DNA from: Ashinkailepas kermadecensis | Taxonomy: Eukaryota; Arthropoda; Thecostraca; Neolepadidae | NCBI GenBank assembly: GCA_034440615.1 | Contig: JAOTOM010005148.1 | Span: 472,001-536,000, forward strand | Reading direction: 5' to 3' | DNA length: 64,000 nt | In this document: positions 62,541 to 64,000 of the stretch, piece by piece | Layout: every line of letters starts with the position of its first letter | Position numbering within the stretch: position 1 is the stretch's first letter | Notes under the pieces: model-generated | The model's database searches: none | The model's input: the letters and a program-made list of their open reading frames with translations, nothing else | Told to the model about the DNA's origin: nothing | Program-made: the position numbers and the translations under genes

Positions 62541-63235
62541 GCACCACTCAGATGATGACACCACACGTCGGGTCGGTCTGACACCACCTGTCAGCCGTCA
62601 GAGGGTGACACCACACATCGGGTCGGTCTGACACCACCTGTACCTGACAGCCATCAGATGATGACACCACCTATGATGACACCACACATGATGACGTCGG
62701 GTCGGTCTGACACCACCTAACAGCGTCAGAGGGTGACACCACACGTCGGGTCGGTCTGACACTACCTGCACGTGACAGCCGTCAGATAATGACACCACAC
62801 GTCGGGTCAGTCTGACACCACGTGACAGGTGTCAGAGGGTGACACCACACGTCGGGTCGGTCTGACACCGCCTGTACGTGACAGTCGTCAGAGGGTGACA
62901 CCACACATCGGGTCGGTCTGACAACACGTGACAGGTGTCATGTCAGAGGGTGACACCAAGCTTCTGGTCGGTCTGACACTACCTGCACGTGACATTTGTC
63001 AGAGGAAGACACCACACGTCAGCTCGGTCTGACACCACATGCACGTGACAGCCGTCAGAGGGTGACACCAAACGTCGGATCGATCTGACACCATTTGTAC
63101 GTGACAGCTGTCAGATGAAGACGCCACACGTCAGCTCGGTCTGACACCACATGCACATAACAGCCGTCAGAGGGTGACACCACGCGTCGGGTCGGTCTGC
63201 CACCACCTGTGCGAGACAGCCGTCAGAGAGCAGCA
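62541..63235. repeat. 56-64-bp minisatellite, about 12 copies
   Basis: Units combine GTCAGAGGGTGACACCACAC, GTCGGGTCGGTCTGACACCA and a variable CCTGTACGTGACAGCC part. Each unit holds TGACAC with GTCAGA/GTGTCA, so short inverted repeats recur through the array. Confidence 0.94.
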
Positions 63236-64000
63236 CACGTGGGGTCGGTGGCCGGACTGAGATCCTGTCGACGCTGGCCGACCAGCGCGGCGGCCAGCAG
63301 CGGTGGCGACCAGGCTCCGCGGCGCGTCGACAATCGCGCCATCTTATTTACCGCGCGCCGCGGTCGGTCGCTCGCCGGCCGCCAAATGGACATAACCGCC
63401 ACCGGCCGACACACGCGCTGACCACGGCGGCGGCGGCGGCGGCGGCGGCGACCCTGCTGTGAAGCTTCGGCCGGTGCGCCGACTTTGTGAATGCGCGGAC
63501 GCTTTCTCCGGGATCGTCTGCCTGCATTACTGAACAAATCGTCCGGCTGGGGAGCTGTCCGCTCCAGTCAGGCCTCCCACGCGCTGGACGACGGCGGCCG
63601 GGCGGTCGCGTGTCAAGGTCATCGCCCGACCGCGACCGCCGGCGCTGGGTCGTGGCGCGCACCGATGCCGCGCGGCGGGCGGAACCAGCTCACATTTCCA
63701 CCCGCGCTGATTGAAGCCTGACCTGCGGGTTGGCCAGGCCACCAGGCCGACACTTGAGGTCACGCGAGCGGCCGAGCAGCTGCCGTGTCGGTCGGAAGTT
63801 GGGCTGACAGGCTGTTCACGGGCCGTCAGCCTTCACCCCATTACACCCGGCTCAGAGGCCGGTTTGTATTCCGCGGACCACGCCGGGCGAGTCCCCATAA
63901 TGCCGGCCGTTTCCCCTGGAACGAGGCGGCACAGGTGGGTCCCGAACGGCCGGCTGAATGCTTGTTTGTGTTTACGGGATAAAACGCGCTCCCCGGCGGG
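63236..64000. other. GC island at the right end of the window
   Basis: Very CpG-rich, with a GGC run at 63425-63450. Open frames on both strands carry no recognisable signature. It may be the promoter region of a gene beyond the window. Confidence 0.3.

Noticed and set aside
62541..63235. Regular repeats resembling a CRISPR array
   Set aside because: Units are contiguous and variable throughout, without constant repeats and unique spacers, and the DNA is eukaryotic.

Overview
The window looks like metazoan nuclear DNA. The evidence is one spliced gene with GT-AG introns, long dinucleotide tracts, many unrelated minisatellites and abrupt swings between AT-rich intergenic DNA and very GC-rich, CpG-rich islands. 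No bacterial operons, rRNA, tRNA, CRISPR array or intact transposon gene can be supported. A crustacean-like arthropod fits the texture and the degenerate CCTAA-type pentamers near the left end, but this is an inference with low confidence.

Only one gene is well supported. It lies on the minus strand in two coding exons, 39859-38842 and 34176-33572, separated by a 4.67 kb intron. The donor is CAG|GTCAGT, the acceptor is a pyrimidine-rich tract ending in CAG, and both exons give a phase 1 junction. Together they encode 540 residues of a mostly disordered Ser/Pro/Arg-rich protein that I do not recognise. It carries short linear motifs that suggest an adaptor or scaffold: DSGYKS (the beta-TrCP/Slimb degron form), DSGFSD, PPGY and a Tyr motif. 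A short upstream ORF precedes the start codon. The 3' end of the first coding exon lies in a 51-bp tandem duplication that also copies the splice donor in frame.

From left to right: 1-13 kb is mostly non-coding, with a pentamer-like tract, a 184-bp hairpin element near 2.0 kb, GC islands near 3.0 and 7.0 kb and small minisatellites. 13-20 kb is dominated by low-complexity DNA: a (CT)n-(TA)n-(CT)n block, a GACGA pentamer array, a 15-bp array, a second (TA)n block and a 33-bp array. 20-29.7 kb is AT-richer and holds (TA)n-A60-(TA)n, two diverged direct copies of a dispersed repeat, three perfect DR4 nuclear-receptor sites and two palindromes. 29.7-31 kb is a 38-bp satellite with higher-order structure. 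33-41 kb holds the gene, with a 56-bp minisatellite and small duplications in its intron. 43-50 kb has GC islands containing isolated TAATT-type homeodomain cores and may be regulatory. 52.8-53.3 kb is a 44-bp array. 58.5-59.9 kb is a foldback-like structure whose inverted arms are degenerate tandem repeats. 60.8-63.2 kb has three adjacent unrelated minisatellites, and the window ends in another GC island.

Most long open frames here arise because arrays have periods divisible by three or because GC-rich DNA lacks stops, so they are not annotated as genes. The strongest leads are the duplicated splice donor and the degron-bearing disordered protein, the foldback-like element, the DR4 cluster and the higher-order satellite.
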